From Amphiduros pacificus (taxonomy: Eukaryota > Annelida > Polychaeta > Phyllodocida > Hesionidae): 64,000 bases of DNA. Below are positions 1 through 13,540 of the stretch, in pieces (the first letter of the stretch is position 1; the number at the start of each line of letters is the position of its first letter). Both the position numbers and the translations under genes were made by a program. The notes under the pieces were generated by a model. It worked only from the letters and a program-made list of their open reading frames with translations, was not told the DNA's origin and did not search any database. The stretch covers positions 19,039,766 through 19,103,765 of the forward strand of contig OX439010.1 of NCBI GenBank assembly GCA_949316495.1, given 5' to 3'.

Positions 1-394
1 GAGAACTTTACCATTATTTGACTATTGAGTAATGACTGACTTTTCTCAGCCATGACATCTTGCAGATTGACAATTGCCGGCGATTGGAAATCAATATCCA
101 TCAACTGGTTCCCTATCATATAAAATTGAGAAAAGGATGGGGTACCAGTCTAATAATATTTTCTTCACTCCAGCGGGAGGTCGAAGAAGGGCCATTTTAT
201 TGAATGATAAATTGTACTGAGTTTTGGCTCTGTAAATAACTCCCGCAATTGCGAATATATCACATTAATATATCTGCTTGTAATACATGAACAGAAATGA
301 TTTAAATATGTTTGATATCATGAGACCAAACACTGTGTCTAGATGCAGGCCATGTCAAACCACAATAAATTCAAATTAGGACGATCTAAAGAGT

Positions 395-1120
395 GGGGGT
401 GGGAGAGAGGAGGGATGGTTGAAGAGCAGGGGGTAGGAGAGAGGAGGGATGATAGTTGAAGAGCAAGGGGAAGGGAGAGAGGAGGGATGGTTGAAGAGCA
501 GATGATGGAAGAGAGGAAGGATGGTTGAAGAGCAGATGATGGGAGAGAAGAAGGATGATTGGAAAGCAGGAGATGGGAGAGGAAGGATGGTTGAAGAGCA
601 GATAATGGGAGAGAGGAAGGATGGTTGAAGAGCAGATGATGGGAGAGAGGAAGGATGGTTGAAGAGCAGATGATGGGAGAGAGGAAGGATGGTTGAAGAG
701 CAGATGATGGGAAAGAGGAAGGATGGTTGAAGAGCAGGATATGGGAGAGAGGAAGGATGGTTGAAAAGCAGGAGATGGGATAGAGGAAGGATGGTTGAAG
801 AGCAGATGATGGAAGAGAGGAAGGATGGTTGAAGAGCAGATGATGGGAGAGAGGAAGGATGGTTGAAGAGCAGATGATGGGAAAGAGGAAGGATGGTTGA
901 AGAGCAGATGATGGGAGAGAGGAAGGATGGTTGAAGAGCAGATGATGGGAGAGAGGAAGGATGGTTGAAGAGCAGATGATGGGAGAGAGGAAGGGTGGTT
1001 GAAAAGCAGGAGATGGGAGAGGAAGGATGGTTGAAGAGCAGATGATGGGAGAGAGGAGGGATGGTTTAGGAGCTGGGAATGGTAGAGAGGAGGGATGGTT
1101 GAGGAGCAGGAGAGGTAAGA
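395..1120. repeat. 34-bp purine-rich minisatellite
   Basis: About 20 copies of a 34-bp unit carry the core ggatggttgaagagcag followed by a variable gatgatgggagagaggaa. The spacing is seen directly, for example agagca at 901 and 935. Some units vary in length. The + strand is almost wholly G/A/T. The minus-strand frame over it (LFNHPSSLPSSALQPSF repeats) is a by-product. Confidence 0.9.
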
Positions 1121-4100
1121 GAAGAGGCCCTGCAATGCTAGCGATGGAGTCCCATCAAAGTTTGATTTGAAATCTTTCATCATGGTCATCATGGATATAA
1201 CTCACTTTTTGTCTTAAGTATCTCTTATTCAATGGTGTTCTTTATGTTTTCAATTGGCAAACAAACAAAATATATAGCTATTTCCTGTGAGTCCACATTG
1301 GCAAATTAACATTTGTATACCTGGTCATCACGCAAATAGTAAATTAATCAATATAAATGTGAATGAACAGTTCCAAATTCTACAAACATTAATACTCTGG
1401 ATATTGGTTATCTTTGATAGAATAGATTTTAAATAAAACATGTCAAGGTATTATTACCAACAGTGGGTGTCGCCGGCAGGTGGTATTTAAGTCATAGATT
1501 TGTCTGATTGTATTTTTGCCAAAGAATTAATCTTGTTGTCTTTTCTCATTGTCACATGAATATGATTACATAAACCTCATAAAGTAAATGTGCAAGTCAA
1601 ACTCCAACTGCCAAAACACCAACTGAGATACATACATCCAACACAGAAAGAAAAGGCGACTTAAGCCAGGCAAGATGTATTACCGGAAAGTAAGGGCAAG
1701 TTTGGCATATATTTCTTGGCGGAGCATAATGCTGGCAATTGCTATCTCGATAACAACACATCTTGTCAATTTATTTCTTTTGTGGTTGTATTTGCTCACT
1801 TCTAAAGCAACCTGAACAAAAATATATATAAAAATAAACCTATGAATATATCAGATAAGTATTTTCCAGTCTCAGGGACGGATTGGCAATCATCAGATGA
1901 GTAGAAATCTGTCTGTCTTCTCGCCTCATGAGTAGTCCACACGTGTCGCTTCATTTCTATGGACCATTGGCCAGACACGTGGACTACAAGGGATGTGATG
2001 ATACTCATCATCATCTACATATGAAAGCATCTGCCTGGATATGTTAGAAAATCACTCTCCCCCTACCATCCCCCCTTCGATTGTTTAAATGCACCGCCCT
2101 TTAATAGGTTCCAGAAAATCTCTCTATCAGTCGAAATGTGCGAACGATAAAAACTGTTCTTCGGTCCGAGTTTTGTTTTTATATGTAAGGAATAATGTCT
2201 TGATACGTGGCATACACATTGTCTTTGGATACAGGTATGAACTTTACATGATATAGTTGCCGTCTCTATAACAGAGGGATTTGGGATGTACTTACAGCAC
2301 AACAAGCTTGCTCGCTTTGTAAGTCTATGCCATTCACTGTGAGCTTTGCTGACTTACTTTATCCGCTTCCTGACTTCCTCACTTCGAAGAGGTCAGGGGA
2401 GGGCGAGAAGATGGTAAATTTACAAACCTTGTAAGAATACTTGCATAAATATAGAAACTAGTTAATATAGGTAAAAGAAATAAAAAGTTAGCACATGCTG
2501 TTTTATTTCGTTGGTTGAAAAATGGCTTAATTTTTTTCATGGCCAAACCGTAATGATGTCCATAGATGTTTTCCTTGCTCGACAGCAATCTCGATAACTG
2601 GGTCACTGTCCAGAGTTATGTAAAGTGCCTTTCATTCTCTTAATTTAAGCCCAATGTTGTATTTATTACACAAAATAGCAATGACTAGCATATGAATGGC
2701 ACTGAATAGTCCCCCTTTGCTGATGTGCCGTGAATCATATGAACAATTCTTCGTTCATTTATATTATTCTGATTATTGATTGCAAAAGTAAATTCACAAT
2801 TCTTAACCTCAACAGACAAGGCTTAGTGTTTAATTTTTGTTTTATGCCACGCCCGGATGTGTTTTGTTTATGCCATCAGCTTGTGCAGCAGCTTAATTTT
2901 GCCGCCAACATTATAATTCCCAAAGAAATGAAAACGAGGCTTAAGAAACAAAAGAATAACATAGAAAATATTTACCCAAACTAATATGAGAATAGAATCA
3001 TGTCTAAGAATTATTTGTGAATCCCCTAATTCCGTATTAAAAGAAATCTTTCTCGTGAAAAAGAGACAGGAGTATCACGTCACCATTTTTCTTTCAAATT
3101 ACAGTTGAAGAAACGTGTTTCCTTGCTGATTTTTGTTATGTCAAAGACAAACATGGGGATATAAATCAAGAAATTCCTTTACATCTAGCAGGTTGGTAAC
3201 TCAATTACCGCGTTAATTATTCACAATTTTACCCTTATTATATTACACTGAACGCTATGAGTCCTCCCGGCAGCGTGGGTGGTGAATGAATCATGCATGT
3301 GGGACAAGACATTGAGCTGAAAGGAGGGTATAAGTTGTAAATGAATTCTGTGATTGTTCCAGATTGTAAGTTTGTAATTATTGATATTCTGCTCACCATG
3401 ACAATCAAAGGAAAAAAACTTCTTTTTCAGTTGATAACTCTTAATTGTCTCTCCAGTGATTTAGAGCTACTGTGGAAACGTGCGGATGACCTTTGCCATT
3501 TGGGCCCACTGTGAAATGGTTCATAAATGATACAACATGATAGTCATCTATGCAAAATCTACCTTAATAACGTAATGCATAATCCAAAAATAAAGTACCA
3601 GATGTAAAAATGATGTAAACAAATACAGTCAACAAGGAGACTTCTGTTGTCGCAAGGTACACGTGGGACATAGACAAGTAGGTCTATGGACAGAGAGTTT
3701 TTCTGATACCTGTAATTGTCACTCCAAATAATGATTTTCAAACAAGAAACCCCTCTTATTAAATACATATTTCAATTTTCCATCACATTGGGTACTCATT
3801 GGACAGCCATAGATGTAGCTAAGAGTTGCTGATATAATACATAAGACAAGCTAATCCCTCATCAAAATGAATGTTCATCCACACAGGAATAAATCAGCAA
3901 ACGATGACCGTCAATGCTTTGTGAGAAAACCTCATATAAGTAAACAAAAGGCAATAAAGACCTTGGATGCATTACAATGTATCTCTACTATGACATATTG
4001 AATGAAACAAAGGGATATGACATTCCAAATTAAATGTTATTAAATATAGAACAAGATAGTGAAAGTTTGATATTGGCTGGATATGACCATAGGGAATCTG

Positions 4101-4944
4101 AAAAGCTAAGATAGTGTCGAAATTGTGTGATCAATGCAATGTCAATTCTCCCTTCACTCATATACAACTAAAGGGATGAAAGCTTAAATCACAACCTTGG
4201 ATGAGATCATTTTTAGTTCATGTATATGGTTATCAATTTTACTTTTATGACCTTGAGGTATGGATATTGTTGATCTATGCCATCCAATCCTTAAATTCAG
4301 TGATTCAAAACTTAACCTAGCCTTACCTGAATTAATAATTCTGCCCAAATCTGAGATCACTTGTACAAAAATCAGAAAGGCCTGTGATCCAATGGAGGGA
4401 ATGGTGGAAATCAAAAGTGTCCCACATGATACTTTTATCCTGTGCTCAGTGGGGTGTGACAATGCCTTGTAGCTCTATGCAAATAGTATGAGCATTTAAA
4501 CAACAGGGGGCGCAAAATTTGTAAGTTTCTTAGGGAATGATATTATTTCCAGGGTGTTCCACCACCCAACCACCGGTCTTTTCTTATTTCTCTTGGAACA
4601 CAATTTTCAACTCCACCAAAAAAATATTTTTGAAAGTCATAAGGTAAGGTTTTCACTTTTTAAAAATGCTTTGGTATCATATCATTGAATGGATAATATC
4701 CTTTAAATTTTAGGATGTACATAAGTATTTTTAATCTGATTTCAAACATCAGATTGACATAAATGTGGTGCAAGAGCTTTCATGCCCTTAGTTTATATAT
4801 ATAGTAATGCTATATATAGACACATGGCTGAGATAAAACCTATTTTTATCATTTGGTTTGCAGACAGCTCATGGATATGACTCCTCTCACAGGCAAGAGA
4901 ATGTAGGTGTCCTATTAGTCTCCATCATCAATGATTAGATTTCG

Positions 4945-5040
4945 GGGAGGTGTACTCTTCCGGTTCCGGCCGGTAAAGTTGTACAGTTCCGGTGTGTGCT
5001 TTTCAATGGGTAACAAAAAAACAACATGTAGATCGACCTA
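4945..5040 (+). repeat. Dispersed repeat (ttccggttccggc), copy 1
   Basis: Contains cttccggttccggccgg, aaagtt, ttccggtgtgtgcttttcaa and tagatcga, matching 9370-9455 in the same order. GC-rich within AT-rich flank. Confidence 0.6.
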
Positions 5041-5539
5041 AATGGTGAAGAGAACTAGTAATGAATTGATATCGCTGATATATAGCAAGTGATACAGACT
5101 TATGGCTTGGTATTGGCTGAGATTAATATGTTATCACCAAGTAGAGAGGGCAAGCTGGTACCAACATCTAGAGTGGGGATTCACGATGCAAGGACAAGCA
5201 TCAAAGGTTGCCACCCGTGCTACTAACTAGGAGATGTCGGTACAGTTTGGAAATGGTGGTGACTAAAACATACTGATACTAGCTTGTAAATAGAAGTCAT
5301 GGTTTTAAGACGTTCTGGCTTGTAGATATTGATATTAGTTGGTAGGTGATAATGTTTGTACAAAATGTATGGATTTACAAATAGAAATACTGATCAGTTG
5401 ATGACAGTACTGGCCTGTATATTGTGGTATCGTTTGTATATGGAACTATTGTCTGCTGAAAGATGGTAGTAGTGGTTTATACATGGTGAAACTTGTTTCC
5501 AATTATTTGTACTTGCAAGTACATGTAGATAGTAGTACT

Positions 5540-6190
5540 GGCTTGTACATGGTGGTATTAGATTGTAGTTGATTGGGATTGGATGATAGGCGGTAGTGGC
5601 TTTATGATGTGAGTACTAGCTTATACATGATGATATTTTATATTGCAGATGATAGTATTGTAAATGGTAGTTCTGGCCTGGGGGCAGTGGTATTGACTTG
5701 TAAATGGAAATCCTGGCGTTTAGATACTAACACTGACTGGTTGATATTAGTACTGACTGGTAGATATAAGTACTGACTTGTATATATTAGTACTGAGTGG
5801 TAGATATTGGTACTGACTTGTATATAATAGTACCGACTGGTAGATATTAGCACTGACTTGTATATATTAGTACTGAGTGGTAGATATTGGTACTGACTTG
5901 TATATATTAGTACCGACTGGTAGATATTAGCACTGACTTGTATACATTAGTACTGACTGGTAGATATTAGTACTGACTTGTATACATTAGTACCGACTGG
6001 TAGATATTAGCACTGACTTGTATACATTAGTACTGACTGGTAGGTATTAGCACTGACTTGTATACATTAGTACTGACTGGTAGATATTAGTACTGACTTA
6101 TATACACTAGTACTCACTGGTAGATAGTAGTACTGACTTGCATACACTAGTACTGACTGGTAGATATTAGTACTGACTTGCAGTAGCATT
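5540..6190. repeat. 40-bp (2 x 20) minisatellite
   Basis: Alternating 20-bp half units, tactgactggtagatattag and a half with cttgtatatattag, form 40-bp dimers. They are regular from about 5740 to 6180 and degenerate upstream to about 5540. Confidence 0.88.
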
Positions 6191-6686
6191 GGCGGTAGGG
6201 AGTTGTGCTGGCTTGTTCGGCTTGGACAGTCATCTTGGAGAGTGGGGTTTTCAATGAGGCATGATGTATGATGTTGATTATCTCCCTGTAGTGAGGTCGG
6301 TTGTTGACCTGTATGAAGGCTTTCATTTCTTAATGTAAGCCCAATCAAAGCCTGTGTGTTGTGAGGTTGTCAGTAATGTATATTTGTCATACTGAAATCA
6401 AAGGTTGTATCCCCAATTCACCAGATGTGTAATATATCTAATATACAATAAATTCCAATTAATAAACTTATAACCCTGAGATATAAAATAAATAAATCAA
6501 CAGTGGTATCGCAGATTTAATTCACAATACTTGGGAAACCTTTTGCTTTTAAATAATCAAAGAATAAAATAAATATTTATGATCTGTGCCACAGGTTTGG
6601 TTTCAGGTATATGCAGGTGTATATTGTGTAATATGGTGATAATATGACAATAGTATATTATGCCCTATGTGTGGTTACAGTGTACT

Positions 6687-6826
6687 TTATGGTGTAAACT
6701 CTGTAAGGACAAATTCACTTGAAGGAAGAATCTTTATAGTGTAAACTCTGTAAGGACAAAATCACTTGAAGGAAGAATCTTTATAGTGTAAACTCTGTAA
6801 GGACAAAATCACTTGAAGGAAGAATC
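6687..6826. repeat. 47-bp tandem repeat, 3 copies
   Basis: Three nearly identical copies of a 47-bp unit contain gtgtaaactctgtaaggaca and cacttgaaggaagaatc. The near-identity suggests recent duplication. Confidence 0.85.
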
Positions 6827-6994
6827 TTTAAGGAAGTCTCCAAATCCCTTAATCAGTTGGAAACATCTATTTTGTCATGCATTAACATAACAAAATACCG
6901 GACACACATAATCATCACTTTACCATAGTGTGCCATACATAAGGTATGCATTCGCGACAAACACATTCAAATCTATTATGCTACGACCCAATAG

Positions 6995-7165
6995 TCAAGA
7001 TGGGAAAACACCACATCCAAGATGGCCGAAAGTTGTTGGTCGAATATTGAAATCCAAATCCAAATCCAAATAGTGCTCAACAGTTATGCGTGAGTAGATA
7101 GTGTCACGCAATAGCCCTGTGTGACCTTATTTTGTCACATTCATGCATGACCAGACAGATGTCTC
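6995..7165. repeat. Dispersed repeat copy related to 21165-21640
   Basis: 7095-7160 contains gtgtgaccttattttgtcac, matching 21285-21335. 6997-7052, read on the minus strand (cgaccaac, ctttcggccatcttgg), matches the start of the repeat at 21600. The two modules therefore travel together but in rearranged order. Confidence 0.55.
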
Positions 7166-8030
7166 CTTCTATGAATACATTATGAGCTTGGTGTGTAAGT
7201 GACAGAGTGAAGTTTTCAGTATCTCCGGGTTAACAGGCGTCTGTCATCACGATGATGTGTGACTTTATAAGGCTTACACACTCATCAATCACATGTAGAA
7301 ATTGAAACTTGACGTGTTTCTTTTTCAAATAAAAAACACCTGACTTGCTCTGAACTGGAGGAACCATGGGGTCAGAGGTCAGATGTGTTTAGAACACTTT
7401 CAAATGTATTGTTTTTGGGGTCAAGATCAGTTAGATGTGATTGTGGAAGCCATGGAGTGAAAGCTGTGAAATAAAGCTTAATACAAACTTAATACGTTAT
7501 GTTAAATAAAATGGAAAATAAAATGGAAAATAATTTCAGACAGCCCTCTGGAGATTTTTTCAAAGCTTTCATGAAATCATGCAGGTCAAACATAATTTAA
7601 GGTAAACCATTTTCATTATGAATGGAAACAGTGTCCTGAATGCCTCAAAGTTTTCAAAGAAAAAGAATTTGCTCACAACTTTACAGGGGTCATATTACTT
7701 CTAGATATTGATGTTCTTTATCAAAGTAATGTCTCAGCATTCCAGAAGAGAATGAGAATCATTTAGTCTAGAATCACAACTGATGAGATGTATAGTACAT
7801 GTAATATAAACGTTTGATGTGATTTATTTATGGTTTTTCAAAAGGTTTTGGCTCTTCAGATGGTAGGATCGAATATGAAAGAATACTTTAGGAAATAGTT
7901 GATCATAATGAAAAAGAAATTCTTCTGTAAATACTACAATTTTCATTTATTTTTTTTTTTTTTGAAAGAAGATTGATTGGTTTTTACCCAAAGAAGAAAG
8001 TCTTTTCAATCCGTATCCAACCTTCTCACT

Positions 8031-8214
8031 CAACATATTCAACCTCCTTCCCCAGACTCAACATATCCAACCTCCTTCCCCAGACTCAACATATCCAACC
8101 TCCTCTCCCAGACTCAACATATTCAACCTCCTCTCCCAGACTCAACATATTTAACCTCCTTCCCCAGACTCAACATATTCAACCTCCTTCCCCAGACTCA
8201 ACATATCCAACCTT
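8031..8214. repeat. 28-bp minisatellite
   Basis: About 6.5 copies of a 28-bp unit contain caacatattcaacctcc followed by ttccccagact. Copies differ mainly at t/c positions. Frames open across it are repeat by-products. Confidence 0.88.
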
Positions 8215-9066
8215 TTGAGAAAAAAAATGAATAATGAAAACGACATTTTGGCAGAAATAAAAAAAAATATATATAGTGCCCAGAATTTACAAAATGTAGC
8301 GGTTGGGTAGAGAACATGCACCTGGGTTAGCACGCGATGGTGGGTGCAGAGCAGATTCGCACACTTAAAGCTCAACCTGGCTCCATCTCACAAGACGTCC
8401 GGATCTTACGTCAATCCATTGTTTCAATACTATCTTGAGCCCCCAGATTGGACACTTCCGGTCGGCCATCTTTGATCAGCAGACGCCGACACAGGATATA
8501 CATGTAGCTGTAGTAATGCATGGATAAGGCGAGGAATTTCAGGGGGATAACAAACGAATTCAGATGTGGAACAATATGGCCGGCAGATGGGCTCAAATCT
8601 GTGGACGCCTGAAAATGCTGACTTATCATGGCCAGGCAAAAGGTCATGTGACCAGTTGTACCCAATAAAGGCTTATACTTGCCACATCAAAGCAGAAGAC
8701 GTCATCATTTCCTATTCGCCTGGCCCTTATTTTCGATGGCGTTCATTAGCTATTGTTCAGGTAATTAAGAGAAATGTTAAGCTACTTGTCTTGGTGAGCT
8801 GTACTTAAGGACAACCTTTATTTATGACCTAATGGCATGCCATTGTACACCAACATAGGTGTCTTTTAAGTGCTTGGTACGTTTCATACAACATACATGT
8901 ATGTTTCATACATAATTAATATTTTATCCTGAGGTGAACGGAAATTGCATTTCACCTGTATTTCATGAAAATATATCTCTAAAGAAAATGCATAAAATTA
9001 ATTTCAGTAGGAAAATTTACATTAATATTTCTGTACATGGTATATACGTCACTAATAGAATACTAG

Positions 9067-9093
9067 ACACACACACACACACCACACACACCC

Positions 9094-9178
<85 letters not shown>
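9067..9178. repeat. (CA)n then (TA)n microsatellite
   Basis: A short CA-rich tract passes directly into about 80 bp of uninterrupted TA dinucleotides. Confidence 0.95.
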
Positions 9179-9181
<3 letters not shown>

Positions 9182-9369
9182 CAGTGTAAAAGGAGCAATA
9201 CATGCTGGTTGCTAATTTATGAGCGAGGAAAAGAATGTTAAGGTTTCTCCAGTGAGCAATAATATTTGCTACATTAACTGAGGGACCTGTACTTTATCTA
9301 GTATAAGGTCAATCAGGTCACACCGGCAGGGGACACAGATTCACTTATATTCATGTTTTTCTTTTTGTA

Positions 9370-9455
9370 GGAGTTGTGCAGTTCCGGTTCCGGCAAAGTT
9401 TAAGATTCCGGTGTGTGCATTTCAAGCATGGAGGAATAAGCAACACGGAGATCGT
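9370..9455 (+). repeat. Dispersed repeat (ttccggttccggc), copy 2
   Basis: Contains agttccggttccggcaaagt, ttccggtgtgtgcatttcaa and ggagatcg, matching 4945-5040. The family is unrecognised. Confidence 0.6.
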
Positions 9456-10939
9456 TGATTGGCCAATTGTATGGCATTTACACTAACGCTTAAGTATAGG
9501 CTACAATTTGTATTTTTCTCGCATATTTTTAAACATGTTGATCCATGCCAGGATGGATTTCGTTGCATTAAAAATAAAGTATTAATTTCAGTGATATTGA
9601 ATATATAAAGTGTAGCGATATTCAAAATATGAAATCCAGTGATATTGAAATAATGTTTCGTTTATGTTTTTTATTTCATTGACAATAAATTTCAGTCAAT
9701 CTGGGCTACACTTCTGGGTCAAAGATAGATGTTAGCCACAGGTTTAAAATGTTTTTACTATTTTTTTTAGAATCGATAGAGATTATCACACTGTATTCCA
9801 GATTTTCAAAATGTCCCTAAATATTGATCTTTAATCAATTATGATACAAACACTGTGCTGTGAACCTTTTAATATCTACAGGACATTTCAAAAACTGAAA
9901 TCCCAAATGTTTTTTTGATAGCCCTGATATGTACAACAGGAAATAGATTATTACTGTTTTAAATATGAGTAATAAGATCTGCTCTTAACAATTTACATTT
10001 TATATATCAACAATCGTTTATCTATCTTCAGAAAATGCAATACGTTAGCAGTAAACACAATAAAACCAACGAAGAAAACTCAAGAAGTGGTTTCAACTTT
10101 CAGCAATCCGTCATCACTGAAAATGTCTTATTCATAGATTCTAGGAATTATCTATCATATCGGTGAGAAGAAGGTCTAGAATATCTTGTCAGGATTGTTT
10201 ATAAAGCTTGATTACTGTGTATTCTGACTGCACAGAGCAATCTGATGTACGTCCTCAACATATGGTGCCCATAACAATTAAGATGCACCAATTTCGACTT
10301 GGATGTTTTATATTAACTGAACAATTAATTGATTTAATTAAACAAACAGGGAACCAACTATAAATTAGAATTGGTTGTCCCTATTAGTATAACCGCGAAT
10401 TATAGCGATATGGCTTTTCAATAATTCAATATGTGGCTCTTTTACTTTGGAATGGTTAACAACTATAGATATTTGGAAATGTGAGAATATAGACACCTGG
10501 AAAAAGAATCTTAAAACCCTTTACAAAATAAACATTATCATTATTATCAATATTATTATTTTTATTATTATTAACAAAACATAACCCCCTGGGTTGTTTT
10601 TCACCCATTTATAAGACATGCAAAGTAATCGCACAACTCCTACGAAAAACTTGGTTCTTCAGACTTTGATTTCTCTGGTTTCCTACCTTACTCTTTGCTA
10701 TTACAAAATACAAAACTATAATAGGGTTTCAGTCCAGCTGTAGCTTCTGACAATTGGCTCAAGGGCATACGAGTTGAAATGTCTAATGCTGAAGATAGAT
10801 TTCTGACATAAGCTGGCTGAATGTTGGACATATCGTCTCATGTGGGTCAAAAACCTTTGGCGAGCACTGGCAATACCTTGTGGTTGTCATGCATGCCCAA
10901 TATTTAGTATCTCCAATTCATCATTAATGAGATGTGGCC

Positions 10940-11290
10940 TGCTAAATTATATTAAGGTCAAGGCCACAATATCAAGGTCAAAGGTCAAATCTGTAAAAAA
11001 AATATATGTGGTGCCCGACATAGTGTTGATATATAACATATATGAAGTACTTTTTATTCCCTTTTAATGGTTGCATGTACACAATTTTTTTATTCAAGGT
11101 CATTTCGTCAACGTCACACTAAGATTTGAAGGAATCTAAAATCTTCACATCTATATCTACCTCTATATAAAAAATATGAAACATATATTACTGGTAATTT
11201 TGGAGAAGATGATTTTTAAAGAAAATGTTGACAAATGGATAGACAGACGGAAAGACAAACGGACATAGATTTTCCACACTCCTAAAAAGT
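10940..11290. repeat. Probable dispersed repeat (aaggtcaaggtca ... agacagacgg)
   Basis: Combines aaggtcaaaggtcaaatct with agacagacggaaagacaaac, a pairing I recall from common molluscan repeats. There is no second copy in this window, so the support is weak. Confidence 0.35.
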
Positions 11291-11375
11291 ATGGCAACCT
11301 TTTTCTTCAACTCCTAAAAAGCATAGTAACCTCTTGACCCCACTCCTAAAAGCATGGTTACCTTCATGGTGGAGT
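11280..11375. repeat. ~32-36-bp tandem repeat, 3 copies
   Basis: Three imperfect units contain ctcctaaaaagcatggtaacc. Confidence 0.65.
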
Positions 11376-12339
11376 GCCAATTGATATAGTTCAATCCTTT
11401 AGCTCATCAAAACAGGATGTTGATCTTCCCGGGCTTGGACCCCTGTGATGACAACCTGTGTGAACCTTTGCCCACCTGAACTGTCCATTCTCTGTATCTC
11501 CTTCATCACAAACGCTTAGTGTCTTTGATTCATGGTACTTTTCATGACTAAATCATGCGATTCAGACCGTTTACAAAATAATTTGAATGACATTTTATCC
11601 GGTTTATTACAGAAAGTATGAAATAACTGTTTTGGTTTTAAATTGGATGGATATTCTTATATTGGGTCTTATAGTCATACATCTGTATATACATGTCAAA
11701 GTTGTTATGTCATGCAAGTGGTGGAATAGCAAGATAGGCTTTACTCACGTGGGGCCAATTCTCGCCTGAGGCGAGACTTTGACATTGGTGTAATATGGGC
11801 GCAATCCCCTTTGAACATGTTCGGTCATTTTTGTGCATATCTCTGCAGATAACAGGAAATTACTTGCTTGTAGTTATAAACTGTTATGTTGACCTTTGCA
11901 ATATAAAGGTTGTAGTTTCACCTATACAGATGCATATAATGCAAGCGCAGTTGTTGATAATAAAGGTGTTATTATGATGAACTTCTTACAAATGAAACTG
12001 TCTGCTACACGTTTTTTCTGATATTGAAATGACTGAAAATGATCAGGTAATGTGCCCTGCTTAACATAGCATATACAACCATACACTGAATCTTTTCACG
12101 AACCTGTTATTGGAGGATGGGGTAATGGGATTGGTTCCTCATTCTGAGCCATTAAGGGATAGCCAAAAGAAATATAATCGAACTACACGTCTCCGAAGAT
12201 TTGTAACCTTTGCAGGTAGCTGTGTCTCCAAATCTGACGAAATGTACACATCATAAAGGGGCAAAACTTCTTTTATAGTTTATAAGCTTTGAGACTTCAG
12301 TTTTTGTGATTAATACTTGGGATGTCAATTTATAACAGT

Positions 12340-13540
12340 CTAGTGATGTCTCCTATAGATGACGTGATTCTACTGATGCCTCCTATAGATGACACGAATA
12401 TACTGATGCCTCCAATAGATGACACGATTATACTGATGCCTCCTATAGATGATACGATTAAACTGATGCCTCCAATAGATGACACGATTATACTGATGCC
12501 TCCTATAGATGACACGATTATACTGATGCCTCCTATAGATGATACGACTAAACTGATGCATCCTATAGATGATACAATCCTACTGATGCCTCCTATAGAT
12601 TATATGATGCTACTGGTGCCTCCTATAGATTATACGATTCTACTGATGTCTCGTATAGATTATAATATTCTACTGATGCCTCCTATAGATTATACGATTC
12701 TACTGATGCATCCTATAGATTATGTGATTCTACTGGTGCCTCCTATAGATGGTATGATTCTACTGGTGCCTCCTATAGATGATACGATTCTACTGGTGCC
12801 TCTTATAGATGATGCGATTCTACTGATGCCTCCTATAGATGACACGAATATACTGATGCCTCCTATAGATGACACAATCCTACTGATGCCTCCTATAGAT
12901 TATGTGATTCTACTGCTGCCTCCTATAGATGACACGATTCTACTGATGCCTCCTATAGATTATGTGATTCTACTGGTGCCTCCTATAGATTATGTGATTC
13001 TAATGATGCCTCCTATAGATGACACGATTCTATTGAAGCCTCCTATAGATGACACGAATATACTGATGCCTCCTATAGATTATGTGATTCTACTGATGCC
13101 TCCTATAGATGATATGATTCTACTGATGCCTCCAATATATGACACGATTCTATTGAAGCCTCCTATAGATGACACGAATATACTGATGCCTCCTATAGAT
13201 TATGTGATTCTACTGATGCCTCCTATAGATGATATGATTCTACTGATGCCTCCAATATATGACACGATTCTATTGAAGCCTCCTATAGATGACACGATTA
13301 TACTGATGCATCCTATAGATTATGTGATTCTACTGATGCCTCCTATAGATGATATGATTCTACTGATGCCTCCTATAGATGACACAATCCTACTGATGCC
13401 TCCTATAGATGATACGATTCTATTGATGCCTCATATATGATGACACAACCCTACTGATGCCTCCTATAGATTATACGATTCTACTGATGCCTCCTATAGA
13501 TTATACGATTCTACTGATGCCTCCTATAGATTATACGATT
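12340..13540. repeat. 30-bp minisatellite with 120-bp higher-order unit
   Basis: About 40 copies of a 30-bp unit share the core gatgcctcctatagat. Because 30 is a multiple of three and the unit lacks a stop, a 372-codon frame of ten-residue repeats (MPPIDDTILL-like) is open from 12322 to 13440. A four-unit block is repeated at 13021, 13141 and 13261, giving a 120-bp higher-order repeat. There is no sign of a promoter, signal peptide or flanking domain, so I treat it as satellite. Confidence 0.9.

Noticed and set aside
386-1192. 268-codon minus-strand frame with LFNHPSSLPSSALQPSF repeats
   Set aside because: By-product of the 34-bp minisatellite. No known protein family has this repeat to my knowledge.
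4184-4462. 92-codon minus-strand frame
   Set aside because: Residue mix looks protein-like in places, but I could not tie it to any family with confidence, and a + strand frame overlaps it.
8411-8808. Overlapping short frames on both strands in a less AT-rich patch
   Set aside because: No recognisable domain, and several mutually exclusive frames are open. It could be a repeat or unidentified exon, with no evidence to choose.
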